Source: Malurus cyaneus samueli
Lineage: Eukaryota > Chordata > Aves > Passeriformes > Maluridae
Length of the DNA stretch: 64,000 nt
Direction: 5' to 3'
NCBI GenBank assembly: GCA_009741485.1
Contig: CM019236.1
Span: 66,911,781 to 66,975,780 of the forward strand
Shown: positions 1 through 14,400 of the stretch, piece by piece
Layout: every line of letters starts with the position of its first letter
Position numbering within the stretch: position 1 is the first letter of the stretch
Translations under genes and position numbers: made by a program
The notes under the pieces: generated by a model
What the model was told of the DNA's origin: nothing
Databases searched by the model: none
The model's input: the letters and a program-made list of their open reading frames with translations, nothing else

Positions 1-1189
1 GTCTGGAAACCAGAGCAGTCTGCTCTGCATGTTCAGAATACATAAGCATTACAGAAGGGTGCAAATTTATACAGATTCTCTGTGTAGCAGCTACCTAGAG
101 AATCCTGCTATTTCCTGTTTTCATTCNATAGATAAAATTACCAAGGTCTTTTTATTCCTAAGGATGACATCAGTGACAATTTGCTATGGATTTTTGTCAG
201 TGTTGGAGGAGTTGAAGCATTCTGATTTTTCCATGGTGAATCTATTTGTAAATCCATCTACCACTGCTGTTTTGGTAAAAACATTATTTGGGTACATTTT
301 CTCCATGGGATATTCACCCCACTCATCTCTGTTCTCCACACTTTCTTCCACCTCAGCAAGTTTATTCTTTTACTGACCTTTCTATATCATGACATCTTCC
401 AGTTATTCTTTTATCTATTAAGAGGATTTTTTAAAAGTTTCTACACAGTTTTTCATGGACCTATCAGATGTCCTTGTTTGACTCCTATTTCTATTTACTA
501 ATTTTTCCATTTTATTTTTGTGTCCTCTGAAGTTTCTTTGTGTCCCTCCAACCCTGCCAAAGTAATGCCTAGTTCTGTAAGCCAAAGCCTCCTTTTTTTC
601 AGAAGACACAAATATCTTTCACTCCAAATCCTATCAGTCAATTTTTCTTTGTTCCATGAGAGCATCAAACAATAAATGAGAAAAGGATCAAAGAAAGAGA
701 ACCAAATAACATGCAGTTGAGAAAACAGGAAACATGAATGGTTTCATTACATTGCATAAGTTTGGTGTTGTAAGGTCTTATTGCCCTGTTTCACCTTATT
801 GTTTTCATCTGGGTGACATATAATTGCAATACAAATTCTTTCTGTCATAGAGGATGTCTTTCATTTGTGCTTTAATGCACTTAGCATAGCATGTAAATGA
901 CCATGTTGTTAAACATGTACAATTTCCTTTTTCTTTTCAATAAAATTTGAAAGGAATTATGAATAATCTCAAACTGTATTTCACCTGCCGTTTTGAACTT
1001 GCAGCAAAATTCCATCTGTGAAGTTTGCTTTCCTTACCTTTAAACCTATGTATAAGTGCCTTTATATTATAACAATTGCCATTGGATCTGGACTTTTCAG
1101 AAATCTTTTTGTGATAGGTAGACCTTAGTAGATTTTTGTCACAGTACAGAACACGCTTAACAAATTTTGTTTGCAACAAAAAGACACTG

Positions 1190-1410
1190 AAATGCTAAAA
1201 AGTGAAAATGACTTTTCGCTGGCTGATCCATGCCCCTTGTTCTCAAGAATGACTCGTTTCAACACTGCCCAGCCTTCGATGAGATCTGCAGCCGAGGATA
1301 ATGGGCCATGGTCGTCGAAGATGTAAACGCCACTTAGCCGGAGTGTGATCGAGGACACAGCAAGTCTAACTGAGCTCTCCGACTGACAGATGACCTGTGG
1401 TGGCAACTGT
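1190..1410 (-). other. CpG-containing conserved-looking block with open frame
   Basis: This block stands out from the CpG-poor surroundings, with repeated CGs at about 1265-1380. On the minus strand a 93-codon frame spans 1125-1406 and reads through it, including SSITLRLSGVYIFDDHGPLS. I do not recognise the protein. There is no convincing splice acceptor with a pyrimidine tract on the upstream side. It could be an exon, a conserved non-coding element or chance. A damaged mirror copy lies at 14170-14400. Confidence 0.3.
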
Positions 1411-4400
1411 CATTTGCTTTTTGAAATTCTTTCTTCTGCTTTGTCTTTCCTCCTTGCTCTCTTTCTTAGTTGTAAACAAAAGTGACTAACCAATTTAGTT
1501 ACCAACATTTGTCCTCGATTGTGTCTTAATCTTGTGCCTAGTATCCTTGAAATTGCCCCCTCCCTGAATTTGCAGGTTGGGACAGGCTGTTGCTATGAGC
1601 CAACAAATTGGGACGTTTGGAACAACAAATTTGAAAGGACTACATATTTCTGTTCATTTTTCTTGTACATTATTTTGGAATTCAGCAGCATAGCCAGTTT
1701 TGGTGATGCACAAAACACAACCAAGAACATAGGTCTTATCTGTCAAAGTGTGGCCCCATGGACTGATGGAGCTCGGTGTTAACTTAGAAACTTGGGGGAA
1801 GCCCTTCTGTATTTGCATTGTCACAACCCACCATGGCAGTTGAACATCTTTTGTTTGCCTTTTGGTTAGATATCTGTTTCCAGAGATAACCCAGGGACAA
1901 TGACACTAATTTGAGAAATACATAATTTTTAAAGATGAGTATGATTGTCCTTTGATTTATTGCTAAAGTTATTAAATATAAAGATATACGGGTATCTCCC
2001 AAATGAAAATGGAAAATTGTGAAAAGGCAGCCTTTTTGGCTGGCCAGCTAATGGGCAAAGATTTTTTCAGGAGACTGATCTTCACAGATTTCAAATGCAA
2101 GCATATTCAATATGACTGATATTGATTCTCCAAGGAGAGGGAGTACCATTGTATATCACTGTGTTTAACTTATACTGCAAGTAATAAAGCTGGTATTTAA
2201 CAACTGGCTTTACCAATCTCTTAGACAAAAATTAGGCGATGTTACAGCCTTAAATTTCAATTTGCAAGTTTTTTTTGCTGTTTATTGCCTTCCTTTATTT
2301 ATTTTCCCCTGTGTGCCTGCATACCCCTTGCACTACGTGGTACATCTATGAAATAATTCACGCTTGTGAAGTAACCCAAGAAGCTTGAGTGCCATTAATA
2401 AGCTTTGGGTATTGGTATGTATTAAATTACACAAGACATCCAAATCTTTTGGTCCTTACAGCTGAAACAACCAAAGAGCTTAGACTATTTTCCTTTAAAA
2501 AGTTTTTGTGGTTTTCACTTTCTTCTTCTCCTCCCATCCCTTTACTCATTAATGCTATGTATTAGCAGCTTTTGTGAGCAAGGTGAGAGAATAATCTGCT
2601 CAGTTCTAATTAATTTCAATGGGAACTGTGTGACTAAACACCTTAGTGTGAAAATACCAACCACTTTTCCACCAGCACAGATTTTCTTCTCTGGTTAAAG
2701 AGAGGAATTTGTCTTTGCCCTCACCTTAAACCCTCTCTGTACTTATGTAAGTAGCTCCATAGACCAAAGAGCAACAAAAAAACAGGTCCAAAGGGACTTG
2801 AGGAGATTAAGATTTTTATGGGTAGCATAAATGTTTTTGTTTTTTATGCATCTTATCTACATGTGATTGCAGTGCTTGACTTTTCTGTAGAGCACTTATG
2901 TTCTCAAAGTTGCAAGCAGGAGTTAAACATCTTAGGTTTTCTTGACATGTTTTTAATTCTGTAAGAAAGGCCAGAGTGGATTGCAATTTATTTAGGCATT
3001 TTTAAAACAAACAAACCACATGGCAAAATATGAACCACTTATGCAATAATGCCAACAAATTGAATATTTTTTTCAGTAATTTTCATGTCGTTGTGATTTT
3101 ACTATTTCTTCCTCAACTTCTTTTTTTTTTTTTTAAAATATTCCAACTTTCAGGTGTAAAAAGGAAACAGTAGGGTTCTGATCCATACTTCCTTAACATT
3201 CAGTGGCAGGGTGAATCAGCCCTCAAAACTCACAACCCCAAAAGTCTCACAGGCTACATGAGAGTCTTTATCTGAATGGCAGAGGTAGGGAAGATTTTGC
3301 CTCTGCTTGGTAGCCTTTTTCGCTGTGTCACTTCTGTATGAACCCCTGTTACTCTTTGAAGATGCCTGCCTGAGACAACTGTTGCAGCTTGGAGCTAGGA
3401 TTGAAATATTCTTATCTGATGAATGGATTTTGGTTTTTTTTTCCTTTCATGGGGAAAAATTTCAAAAGTGTTTGAGTAATGTAGAAGCCTAAATCCCATT
3501 GAATGTCACTTGGAATAAAATTATCAAAAGCTCTTTTATTCTTAGAGCTTACACTTGTCAGATGCACAATCTGCCATGGCTGTCACAAATCATCTCTTCT
3601 AGATCCATTTTCACTTCTAATTTTCTAATAAAAAAAGGAGTAACTTAAAACATCAGAGCAGCAGAATATAGTCCATTTTATTTAATGCAGGAGTAAGCTG
3701 GTTGGGATATAGTGAGTTTTGCTGGGTAGGCTGTGCACAGCCATTTGGCTCTAATACCTTAAAAGATATTCTTTTGGGCCACTTGACCTTTTTCTTATGC
3801 AGATATTCTTGCAAGAGTATAGCAGCAAATTGAATTTGCCTTGACAATCCTGCTCCATTCTGGCAAGATGACACAAAATCCATACTGTACCCATTAGTGT
3901 CAGACTAACACATACTTGTTGCTGTAGGTTTTACTGTTATTGCTATTCCCTCAGCTCTCCTTTACACCCCAAGGTACGTGCCTAAAAATATGTGCACTTC
4001 ATGACTCATAAGATATATTTGGCCTGTACATTTAAACAAGTAGAAAGGAAAGTGATGGTTAAAATGGCCTGTGGCAATGTGCTTACAGCACAGCCTGCAG
4101 CTGACCTGTGTCTGCTTCTCTGTGACCTGCAGAGGTGCCACCACCCCTGGAGAAGTTCCACTTCCATTTCCTCCCCTCTGCAGGGGTCTCCCAGATCCTT
4201 TCAGGATGGACCACAGCTGTGCTCCCAGCAGTTTAAATACAAACTTCTCATCTTTTCATTCCAACACCTATTTGTTGAAGTCTTCCTACCTGATTAAAAA
4301 TGCTTTCTCTGGGGAAATTCACTTTCTCAGATACAGATAAGCTAGTACATTCAAAGTCCCATGGACAATGGGCAGCCTTTTTACAGTGGGATTAATCTCT

Positions 4401-7399
4401 CACATTTCTAGTTATGTTTTAGTTGTTAATACACTGTATTAATAATAAAAAGAAAGGTTCTTCTTGTTTATTGCTTACAAACTCTATTTCCAAGTTAAAT
4501 CTTTTTCTGATGGTCATTACTCTGAAACTTGCCTATTCAGCATGGCCCAGCAAAAACAAGTGCCTTCACATTTATTCATAACATAAGGTAGTGAATTTTA
4601 TTTATTGGTTCAGTCTCCTCATATGACTAAATCCTCTATCTCTATTGTTTATTGTTCCATTTTCTTTATCATTTAATTCAATAGATTTGGGCAAAAGTCA
4701 CTCTGTCAAGAACTTTTACTGGAAAGATTTGATACCTCACTATTTTCAGAAAAGGTGATATAAAACACAAGAAATGTTTTATAAAGAGATTAGAAAAGAA
4801 CTTCCCATACGCTGGAAAACATTGTGGTGGATTTCTTGACTCACACCTATGCAACTGAGATGTTTCAAAACAAAAACGGTATAATAATTCCTTAATAATT
4901 CATAAGTTACCATTTGTGATATAAGTCATATCGTAAAAAAAGGACAGAAACACAATTTATGAAATAATGAGTTAAGTGGAAGACTGTTTCCTCCATTGCC
5001 TGTAAGGAGCTGAGAAGACTTCTTTTCAGTATCACTGGAGTAGTAGATGGTGAGCATCAAATAACAAAATGCATGTATTCAAATAAATGAATGCCAACAG
5101 GCATGGGACTAGCTAAGGATCCTATTACTTTGTACAAGTCTAATTTCTGCGCATAAACATGTTGATATATTTTTTTTCATTTTTTAAAAAAAATGCAGAA
5201 ACCAAATGAACTGATTTAGACACACTCATTAGCATTACTATCTCATTAGCACTACTCTCTGAGTCTTTTAAATGTTGCATATGAATATAGGTGTTTTTAT
5301 TATTTCTTTTGGTTGCTTAAACTGTGAAGGAAGATGGCTGATTCTGGGGATATTGTTTTTAGACTTTAACTCATATTTTTTAGGTTTTGGATTATAAATA
5401 GAGTTATAGATTTAATTCCAGAACACAAATTATTCTTCCCAGTACACTTTCCTAAATTAATTTTGACATTAAATATAACAGCAAGAATATTCCATTCTGA
5501 TTAAAAATGAGCAGTAATTAACCCTTCCCCAGAAACAGTGTATGCAAATAAGACCACCTAAGAATCTGTGCAAGCTTTTCCATGCTTGAGAGCACAGATA
5601 GAAATAACTTATAGAAATTTAGTAAGTTAACTGTGGTTAGTGCTTAGTGAATATGTTATTAATATTTTGTCAGCAATGCAAGATCAAGCATTTCTGAAGA
5701 ATATCTCTGCCACAAAGAATTTCTATAACTGGTTTAAAACAATTTTTTTTGGAACTATTTATGAAATATTTATACATACACTCTAAATACACAACTAGAT
5801 CTTAATGTGACTTAATTAAACCAGATAGGTAGGGAAAACACATTCTTGTGCCACAAGAAAGGCATGAAAAGAGTGTGGAGAGGATCCAAGACTCTCTCGA
5901 CCTCAATATTTCTTTTCTGGAGAGGAATATACAGCAACCAAGAGAATATGAAATGGTAACAACCCTAAATCACATTATAATTCCATCAACAGATGTTTAC
6001 AGCGATGCTCCTGTACATCTGGAATTAAATTCCAGCTTTTCATCAGTGCCAGGAGAAAATTTTCTAATATTTGTATGTTTTGGTCAACCCTTGGCCTCCG
6101 TCGTGGTCAAAGAAACCCAACAAACAAAGCACCAAAAAAAAGAAAACAATGAAAAAACTACCAGAAAATCCCCCAAAAACACATGTGAAAAACCAAAACA
6201 AAAACCAAACCAACCAAATCCAAAACCCCCCATACAAACAAAAACAAAACCAACCACAGTAAACCAACTAGACCTGGGATGTGTGAGAAACATTTACCCT
6301 CGTCAGTATTTGATAATGAATGGGTGAAAAAGCAGAACTTCTTTCTTGAGTTACTCAGCAGAGTGCACAATGAAAGTGGTGAACTGCATGGGACTTGGTG
6401 GCACCTGAAGGCTGATCCCAGAGGAGCCAAGCTATTCTTGTTGCCATTTGGAGGCATCAGGTTCAGAATAGACAAAAATCTGAGCTTTTTCTCGTTATTA
6501 AGTTTTGAGCTCATCTTCTGACAGAGTGGAGAAAATGGCTTTTAAATGTATTCAACATCTTTTAAATGTGTATCCATGGATTTATCCATGTGAAGATAGG
6601 TATATAAATAACACCGAGTACCTGTGGTAGCTGGAAGGCTCTCTGGCAGTACCAGGAATACAATACCACCTTGTGTCTTCAGGCCCTTTCCCTAAGCATC
6701 TAGTCACCACAAGAGACCCTGGTTTGAGTGGGTCTGCTATTGACCATCTTTGTGTTCCCCTATGTTGTATAAATTTGATAAATGATTCAGCTGCTCAGTG
6801 AAAAATGTCAAGGAAAGCAGGACGTGCTGTTACAGGCCAGGTGCTGTACAGCAGCTGTGGGATGAAGCAACCTTCTGATCTAACTCTTTTCCTCTGTACC
6901 CATAATGAAGTCTCTTTTAAAGACTAGATTTCACAGCTACCATTCAAAAGAGATCATAATTTGAGTCCTGTTGATAGCTGTTGGTAGCCTGTGGTTAGAT
7001 CTACATATGTGTTGCCTCTAGGAATTCTTCCAGACACACTTTTTCAGAAAGCTTGGACCTGTTTCGCCTCTAACACCTGAGAACTGCGTTGCTCCAGTGA
7101 GGCAACAAAGTACAATGTAATTTTTGCTGGCTCAGAGATTGCCTTCCAAATCATAGCGAGCACTCCTTTCCTGAAAAATTTTTGGCTCTCTGCTATTTGA
7201 GTGTATGCTTTGACAAAATTTTGCTTGGATGTGAATAACAAACTAAACAAAACCCATGGTCAGTGTTTAACATATCGTAAACTAATTCAGAGAGCTGTTG
7301 TGCCAGCATACAAAAATCACACTATTGTAACTGTAGTAAACCAAGTTCTGAAGCTTGCCTTTTTGAAATTAATTTATTTTCTTTTTCCTACACCATATA

Positions 7400-7630
7400 A
7401 AACCATAGACTCATTAAGGTTGGAAAAGACCTCTAAGGTTATCAAGTCTAATTGCTAACCCAGCTCTTCCATGTTCACTGCTAAACCGTGTCCCCATGTG
7501 CCACATCACAAGCCTTTTGAACAAGTCCAGGAGTGGTGATTCCAGCCCTTCCACGGATAGTCTATTCCATGTGCAGGCTCTCTTTTCTCTTTTCCTAGGA
7601 AATGGTTGACCTCTTTTCTTCATCAGAGAC
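7400..7630 (-). mobile_element. CR1 LINE 3' fragment (left arm copy)
   Basis: Read on the plus strand this is the reverse complement of a CR1 tail: actcattaaggttggaaaag, then acctctaaggttatcaagtc, then ccatgtgccacatcac and ccaggagtggtgattccagc. These match, by memory of the family, the common avian CR1 3' region. It is 5'-truncated as most CR1 copies are. A mirror copy lies in the other arm at 8155-8385. It is non-coding and only useful as a marker of avian origin. Confidence 0.8.
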
Positions 7631-7775
7631 ATGGACTTTTTTTCTGCCTGTTACAAGGTAATTTTAGTTTCTGAGGCTTTAAGTTGCTGTTATTTTTTAT
7701 ACACTACTTTTCTGCTCCATTATATAATATCAGAGTGAAGAGTGCAACTTGACACCCTAATTTAATCTTCTGTAG

Positions 7776-8015
7776 AAAAAAAAAACAAACTTGTCAAAAA
7801 AAAGGCAAAAGAAGCATAAATATCCACCATTCAACTATACCAAAGCTAAGACTTACTTGAAATAGATGCCATTAAAATATACATACACTAATAATATATA
7901 TATATGTATACCTCTCTATGTGAGAAACATAACCCAAACTGAGTCGACACCAATCCTGCTAATCACAGAGGTTATATTTCTACATCAGATATTCTTTACC
8001 AATAAGTTATTCTAC
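7776..8015. repeat. Spacer of palindrome 1, shared with palindrome 2
   Basis: This is a roughly 235-240 bp unpaired loop between the arms. It runs from an A-run followed by caaacttg, through a TA-rich centre (about 7886-7908), to aagttattctac. The same sequence, in the same orientation, fills the spacer of palindrome 2 at 22575-22815, with only small indels and a few changed bases. The two halves of the loop are not reverse complements of each other, apart from the short self-complementary TA core. It has no open frame of note and I do not recognise it as a known transposon, vector or sequencing adapter. Confidence 0.9.
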
Positions 8016-8154
8016 AGAAGATTAAATTAGGGTGTCAAGTTGCACTCTTCACTCTGATATTATATAATGGAGCAGAAAGTATGTATAAAAAATAACAGCA
8101 ACTTAAAGCCTCAGAAACTAAAATTACTGTAACAGGCAGAAAAAAAGTCCATGT

Positions 8155-8385
8155 CTCTGATGAAGAAAAGAGGTCAACCATTTCCTAGGAAAAGAGAAAA
8201 GAGAGCCTGCACATGGAATAGACTATCCGTGGAAGGCTGGAATCACCACTCCTGGACTTGTTCAAAAGGCTTGTGATGTGGCACATGGGGACACGGTTTA
8301 GCAGTGAACATGGAGAGCTGGGTTAGCAATTAGACTTGATAACCTTAGAGGTCTTTTCCAACCTAAATATCTATGGTTTTATATG
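8155..8385 (+). mobile_element. CR1 LINE 3' fragment (right arm copy)
   Basis: This is the inverted copy of the CR1 tail at 7400-7630, here in plus orientation and ending near gtcttttccaacctaaatat. It is not an independent insertion, since it belongs to the palindrome. Confidence 0.78.
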
Positions 8386-11300
8386 TGTAGGAAAAAGAAA
8401 ATAAATTAATTTCAAAAAGGCAAGCTTCAGAACTTGTTTACTACAGTACAATAGTGTATTTTTGTATGCTGGCACAACAGCTCTCTGAATTAGTTTACGA
8501 TATGTTAAAACTGACCATGGGTTTTGTTTAGTTTGTTATTCACATCCAAGCAAAATTTTGTCAAAGCATACACTCAAATAGCAGAGAGCCAAAAATTTTT
8601 CAGGAAAGGAGTGCTCGCTATGATTTGGAAGGCAATCTCTGAGCCAGCAAAATTACATTGTACTTTGTTGCCTCATGGAGCAACGCAGTTCTCAGGTGTT
8701 AGAGGCGAAACAGGTCCAAGCTTTCTGAAAAGTGTTGTCTGGAAGAATTCCTAGAGCAACACATATGTAGATCTAACCACAGGCTACCAACAGCTATCAA
8801 CAGGACTCAAATTATGATCTCTTTTGAATGGTAGCTGTGAAATCTAGTCTTTAAAAGAGACTTCATTATGGGTACAGAGGAAAAGAGTTAGATCAGAAGG
8901 TTGCTTCATCCCACAGCGCTGTACAGACCTGGCCTGTAACAGCACGTCCTGCTTTCCTTGACATTTTTCACTGAGCAGCTGAATCATTTATCAAATTTAT
9001 ACAACATAGGGGAACACAAAGATGGTCAATAGCAGACCACTCAAACCAGGGTCTCTTGTGGTGATGATGCTTAGGGAAAGGGCCTGAAGACACAAGGTGG
9101 TATTGATTTCCTGGTACTGCCAGAGAGCCTTCAGCTACCACAGGTACTCGTGTTATTTATATACCTATCTTCACATGGATAAATCATGATCACATTTAAA
9201 AGATGTTGAATACATTAAAACCATTTTCTCCACTCTGTCAGAAGATGAGCTCAAACTTAATAACGAGAAAAAGCTCAGATTTTTGTCTATTCTGAACCTG
9301 ATGCTCCAAATGGCAACAAGAATAGCTTGGCTCCTCTGGGATCAGCCTTCAGGTGCACCAAGTCCCATGCAGTTCACCACTTCATTGTGCATCTGCTGAT
9401 AACTAAGAAAGAAGTTTGCTTTCTTCCCATTCATTATCAAATACTGACGAGGGTAAATGTTTCTCACACATCCCAGGTCTAGTTGGTTTACTGTGGTTGT
9501 TTTTGTTTTGTTTGTATGGGGGTTTTTGGATTTGGTTGTTTGGTTTTTGTTTTGGTTTTCACATGTGTTTTTGGGGGATTTTCTGGGTAGTTTTTTCATT
9601 GGTTTTTTTTTTTTGGTGCTTTGTTTGTTGGGTTTCTTTGACCACGACGGGGCCAAGGGTTGTTGACCAAACCATACAAATATTAGAAAATTTTCTCCCT
9701 GGCACTGATGAAAAGCTGGAATTTAATTCCAGATGTACAGTAGCATCGCTGTAAACATCTGTTGATGGAATTATAATGTGATTTAGGGTTGTTACCATTT
9801 CATATTCTCTTGGTTGCTGTATATTCCTCTCCAGAAAAGAAATATTGAGGTCGAGAGAGTCTGGATCCTCTCCACACTCTTTTCATGCTTTTCTGTGGCA
9901 CAAGAATGTGTTTTTCCCTTCTGGTTTAATTAAGTCACATTAAGATAGCTTGTGTATTTAGAGTGTATGTATAAATATTTCATAAATAGTTCCAAAAAAA
10001 TTTGTTTAAAACCAGTTATAGAAATTCTTTGTGGCAGAGATATTCTTCAGAAATGCTTGATCTTGCATTGCTGACAAAATATATAACAAATATTCACTAA
10101 GCATAAACCACAGTTAACTTACTAAATTTCTATAAGTTATTTCTATCTGTGCTCTCAAGCATGGAAAAGCTTGCACAGATTCTTAGGTTGGTCTATTTGC
10201 ATACACTGTTTCTGGGGAAGGGTTAATTATGCTCATTTTTAATCAGAATGGATATCTTGCTGTTATATTTAAGTAAAATAATTTAGGAAAGTGGTACTGG
10301 GAAGATAATTTGTTCTGGAATTAATCTATAACTCTATTTATAATCCAAAACCTTAAAAATATGAGTTAAAGTCTAAAAACAATATCCCAAATCAGCCATC
10401 TTCCTTCACATTAAGCACCAAAAAGAATAATAAACACCTATTTCATAGCAACATTTAAAGACTAGAGAGTAGTGGCTATGAGATAGTATGCTAATGAGTG
10501 TGTTAAATTCATTTTTTGTTTCTGGATTTTTTTAAAATGAAAGAAAATATTATCAACATGTTATGCGCAGAAATTAGACTTGTACAAAGTAATAGGATCC
10601 TTAGCTAGTATGCGTTGGCATTCATTATTATTGAATACATGCATTTTGTTATTTGATGCTCCCCATCTACTACTCCAGTGATACTGAAAAGAGTCTTCTC
10701 AGCTCCTTACAGGCAATGGAGGAAACAGTCTTCCACTATACTCATTATTTCAATAATTGTGTTCCTGTCCTTTTTTTACGATATGACTTATATCACAATG
10801 GTAACTTATGATTATTAAGGAATTATTTATCCGTTTTGTTTTTGAAACATCTCAGTTGCATAGGTGTGAGTCAAGAATCCACCACAAGGTTTTCCAGCGT
10901 ATGGGAAGTTCTTTTCTAATCTATTTATAAAACATTTCTGTGTTTATATCACCTTTTCTAAAAGTAAGTGGGTATCAATTTCCAGTAAAGTTTCTTGACA
11001 GAGGACTTTGCCCAAATATAATTGAATTAAATGATAAAGAAATGGAATAATAAACAATAGAGATAGAGGATTTAGTCATATGAGGAGACTGAACCAATAA
11101 ATAAAATTCATACCTTATGTTATGAATAAATGTGAAGGCACTTGTTTTTGCTGGGCCATCGCTGAATAGCAAGTTTCAGAGTAATGACCATCAGAAAAAG
11201 ATTTAACTTGGAATAAGAGTTGTAAGCAATAAACAAGAAGAACTTTCTTTTTATTTTAATACAGTGTATTAAACACTAAAACATAACTAGAAATGTGAGA

Positions 11301-14169
11301 GATTAATCCCACTGTAAAAAGGCTGCCCATTGTCCATGGAACTTTGAATGTACTAGCTTATCTGTATCTGAGAAAGTGAATTTCCCAGAGAAAGCATTTT
11401 TAATCAGGTAGAAGACTTCAAAATAGGTGTTGGAATGAAAAGATGAGAGTTTGTATTTAAACTGCTGGGAGCACAGCTGTGGTCCTCCTGAAAGGATCTG
11501 GGAGACCCTGCAGAGGGGAAGATGGAAGTGGAACTTCTCCAGGGGTGGTGCACCTCTGCAGGTCACAGAGAAGCAGACACAGGTCAGCTGCAGGCTGTGC
11601 TGTAAGCACATTGCCACAGGCCATTTTAACCATCACTTTCCTTTCTACTTGTTTAAATGTACAGGCCAAATATATCTTATGAGTCATGAAGTGCACATAT
11701 TTTTAGGCACGTACCTTGGGGTGTAAAGGGAGCTGAGGGAATAGCAAAACAGTAAAACTACAGCAAAAAGTATGTGTTAGTCTGACACTAATGGGTACAG
11801 TATGGATTTTGTGTCATCTTGCCAGAATGGAGCAGGATTGTCAAGGCAAATTCAATTTGCTGCTATACTCTGCAAGAATATCGCATAAGAAAAAGGTCAA
11901 GTGGCCCAAAAGAATATCTTTTAAGGTATTAGAGCCAAATGGTGTGCACAGCTACCCACAAAACTCACTATATCCCAACCAGCTTACTCCTGCATTAAAT
12001 AAAATGGACTATATTCTGCTGCTCTGATGTTTTAAGTTACCTCTTTTTTATTAGAAAATTAGAAGTGAAAATGGATCTAGAAGAGATGATTTGTGACAGC
12101 CATGGCAGATTGTGCATCTGACAAGTGTAACTCTAAGAATAAAAGACTTTTGATAATTTTATTCAATGACATTCATGGGATTTAGCTCTACATTACTCAA
12201 ACACTTTTGAAATTTTTCCCCATGAAAAGGAAAAAAAAACCAAAATCCATTCATCAGATAAGATATTTCAATCCCTAAGCTCAAGCTGCACAGTTGTCTC
12301 AGGCAGGCATTTCAAAGAGACCAGGGGTTCATACAAAGTGAACGCGAAATAAAGCGTACAAGCAGAGACGGCAAATTTCCCTACCTGCCATTCAGAAAAG
12401 ATCTCAATGTAGCCTGTGAGACTTTGTGGGTTGGATGTTTGAGGGCTGATTCACCCTAGCCACTGATGTTAAGAGATAATGGATAGAACCCTACTGTTTT
12501 CTTTTTACACCTGAAAGTTGGAATCATTTTAACAAAAAAAAAAAAAAGAAGAGAAAAATGTAAATATCAAACGACATGAAAATACTGAAAAAAATATTCA
12601 ACTTTTTGGCAATTATTGCAAATGTTCATATTTTCCATGTGGTTTTTTGTTTTAAAAATGCCCTAAAAATGCAATCCACTCGGCCTTTCTTACAGAATTA
12701 AAACAGTCAAAAACTAAGATTTGTACTCTGCTTGCAACGTTGAGAACATAATGCACAGAAAAGTCAGCACTGCATCGAACATGTAGATTAGATGCATAAA
12801 AAAACAAAATATGCTACCCATAAAAGAAATCTTAATCTCTCAAGTCCTTTGACCTGTTTTTTTTGTCTCTTGGTCTACTGGAGCTATTAAGTAAGTAACA
12901 GAGAGGTGTTAATGGTGAGGGCAAAGACAAATTCCTTTCTTTTAACCGAGAAGAAACTCTGTGCTGGTGAAATGGTGGATTTTCACACTAGGTGTTTAGT
13001 CACACAGTTCCATGGAAATTAATAGAACTGAGCAGATTATTCCCACCTTGCTCGCACAAAAGCTGCTAATAACTAGATTAATGACGTAAGGGATGGAGGA
13101 GAACGAAGAAAGTGAAAACCAACAAAAACATTTTTAAAGGAAAATAGTAAGCTCTTTGGTTTTCAGCTGTAAGACAAAGAATTTTGGATGTCTTGCTGTA
13201 TTTAAACAATACATCAATACCCAAAGCTTATTATGGCACTCAGCTTCTTGGTTCTTCAAAGCGTGAATTATTTCATAGATGTACACGTTAGTGCAAAGGG
13301 GTAATGCAGGCACCAGGGGAAAATAAAAAGGAAGGCAATACAACAGCAAAAAAACTTGCAAATTGAAATTAAGGCTGTAACGAATCGCCTAATTTTTGTC
13401 TAAGAGACTGTGTAAAGCCAGTTTGTTAAATTCCAGTTATTACTTGCAGTATAATTATACACAGTGATATACATTGTACTCCGCTCTCCTTGAGAATCAA
13501 TATCAGGTCATATTGGAATATGCTTGCCATTGTAATCTGTGTGAATTCAGTCTCCTGAAAAAATCTTGCCATTAGCTTGGCCACAAAAAGGCTGCCTTTT
13601 CACAATTTCCATTTCATTTGGAATACCGTATATCTTATAATTAATACTTTAGCAATAAATCAAAGGACAATCATACTCATGCTTTAAAAATATGTATTCT
13701 CAAATAGGTCAGTCTCCTGGGTTATCTCTGGAAACAGATATTAACCAAGAAGGAAACAAAAGATTTCAACTCTCCATGGGGGTTGTGACAATGCAAATAC
13801 GAAGTGCTTCCCCAGTTTCTAAAGTTACAGAGATCCGATCAGTCCATGGGCCACACTTTGACAGATAGACCTATGTTCTGGTTGTGTTTGTTGCATCACA
13901 AAACTGGCTATGCTGCTGAATTCACAAATAAATGACAAAGGAAAAATGAACAGAAATTTATGTATCCTTTCAAAATTTGGTTGTTCCAAACTCCCAATTT
14001 GTTGCCATAGCAACAGCTGTCCAACATGCAATTTCAGGAGGGGCAATTTCAAAGATACTAGGTACAAGACTTAAGACACAATGAGACAAATGTTGGTAAC
14101 TAAATGTTAGTCACTGTTGTTTACACTAAAAGAGAGCAAGAGGAAAGAAAAAGCAGAAGAAAGAATTTC

Positions 14170-14400
14170 AAAAAGCAAATGACAGTTGCCGACCACAGGT
14201 CATTGTCAGTCGGAGAGCTCAGTTAAGACTGCTTGTGTCCCTCGATCACACTCCGGCTAAGTGGCCGTTTTACATTTCGACGACCATGCCATTATCCTCG
14301 CTGCAGATCTATCGAAGGCTTGGCAGTTTGAACGAGTCATCTCTGAAGACAAGGGGCATGATCAGCCAGCGAAAAGTATTTTCACTTTTTAGCATTTCAA
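14170..14400 (+). other. Damaged mirror copy of the CpG-containing block
   Basis: This is the inverted copy of 1190-1410. It shares tgatcagccagcgaaaagta-type sequence at its right end but has several one-base indels that break the frame present in the other arm. The damage is spread evenly, as expected of uncorrected reads. Confidence 0.7.

Larger units (their letters stand above)
1..7775 (+). repeat. Palindrome 1, left arm
   Basis: This stretch reappears as its reverse complement at 8012 to about 15650. Matching landmarks include the sequence around 17-80 against 15560-15636, the CpG-rich block 1190-1410 against 14170-14400, the A/C-rich tract 6110-6260 against 9485-9640, and the CR1 tail 7400-7630 against 8155-8385. 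The arm reaches the left window edge and probably continues beyond it. Differences between the arms are mostly single-base insertions or deletions, many in homopolymers, plus occasional substitutions. The left arm keeps frames open that are broken in the right arm. No gene is recognised in the arm: its longer frames (5848-6327, for example) run through simple A/C-rich sequence. It could be a real inverted duplication or a read artefact. Confidence 0.93.

Noticed and set aside
5848..6521. 159-codon frame and overlapping frames in palindrome 1
   Set aside because: The second half is simple A/C-rich sequence, several overlapping frames are open on both strands, and the mirror copy is broken.
7776..8015. 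Idea that the shared spacer is the standard SMRTbell hairpin adapter
   Set aside because: The loop is about five times longer than that adapter, lacks its GGAGGAGGA/AACAACAAC-type core and looks like AT-rich genomic DNA.
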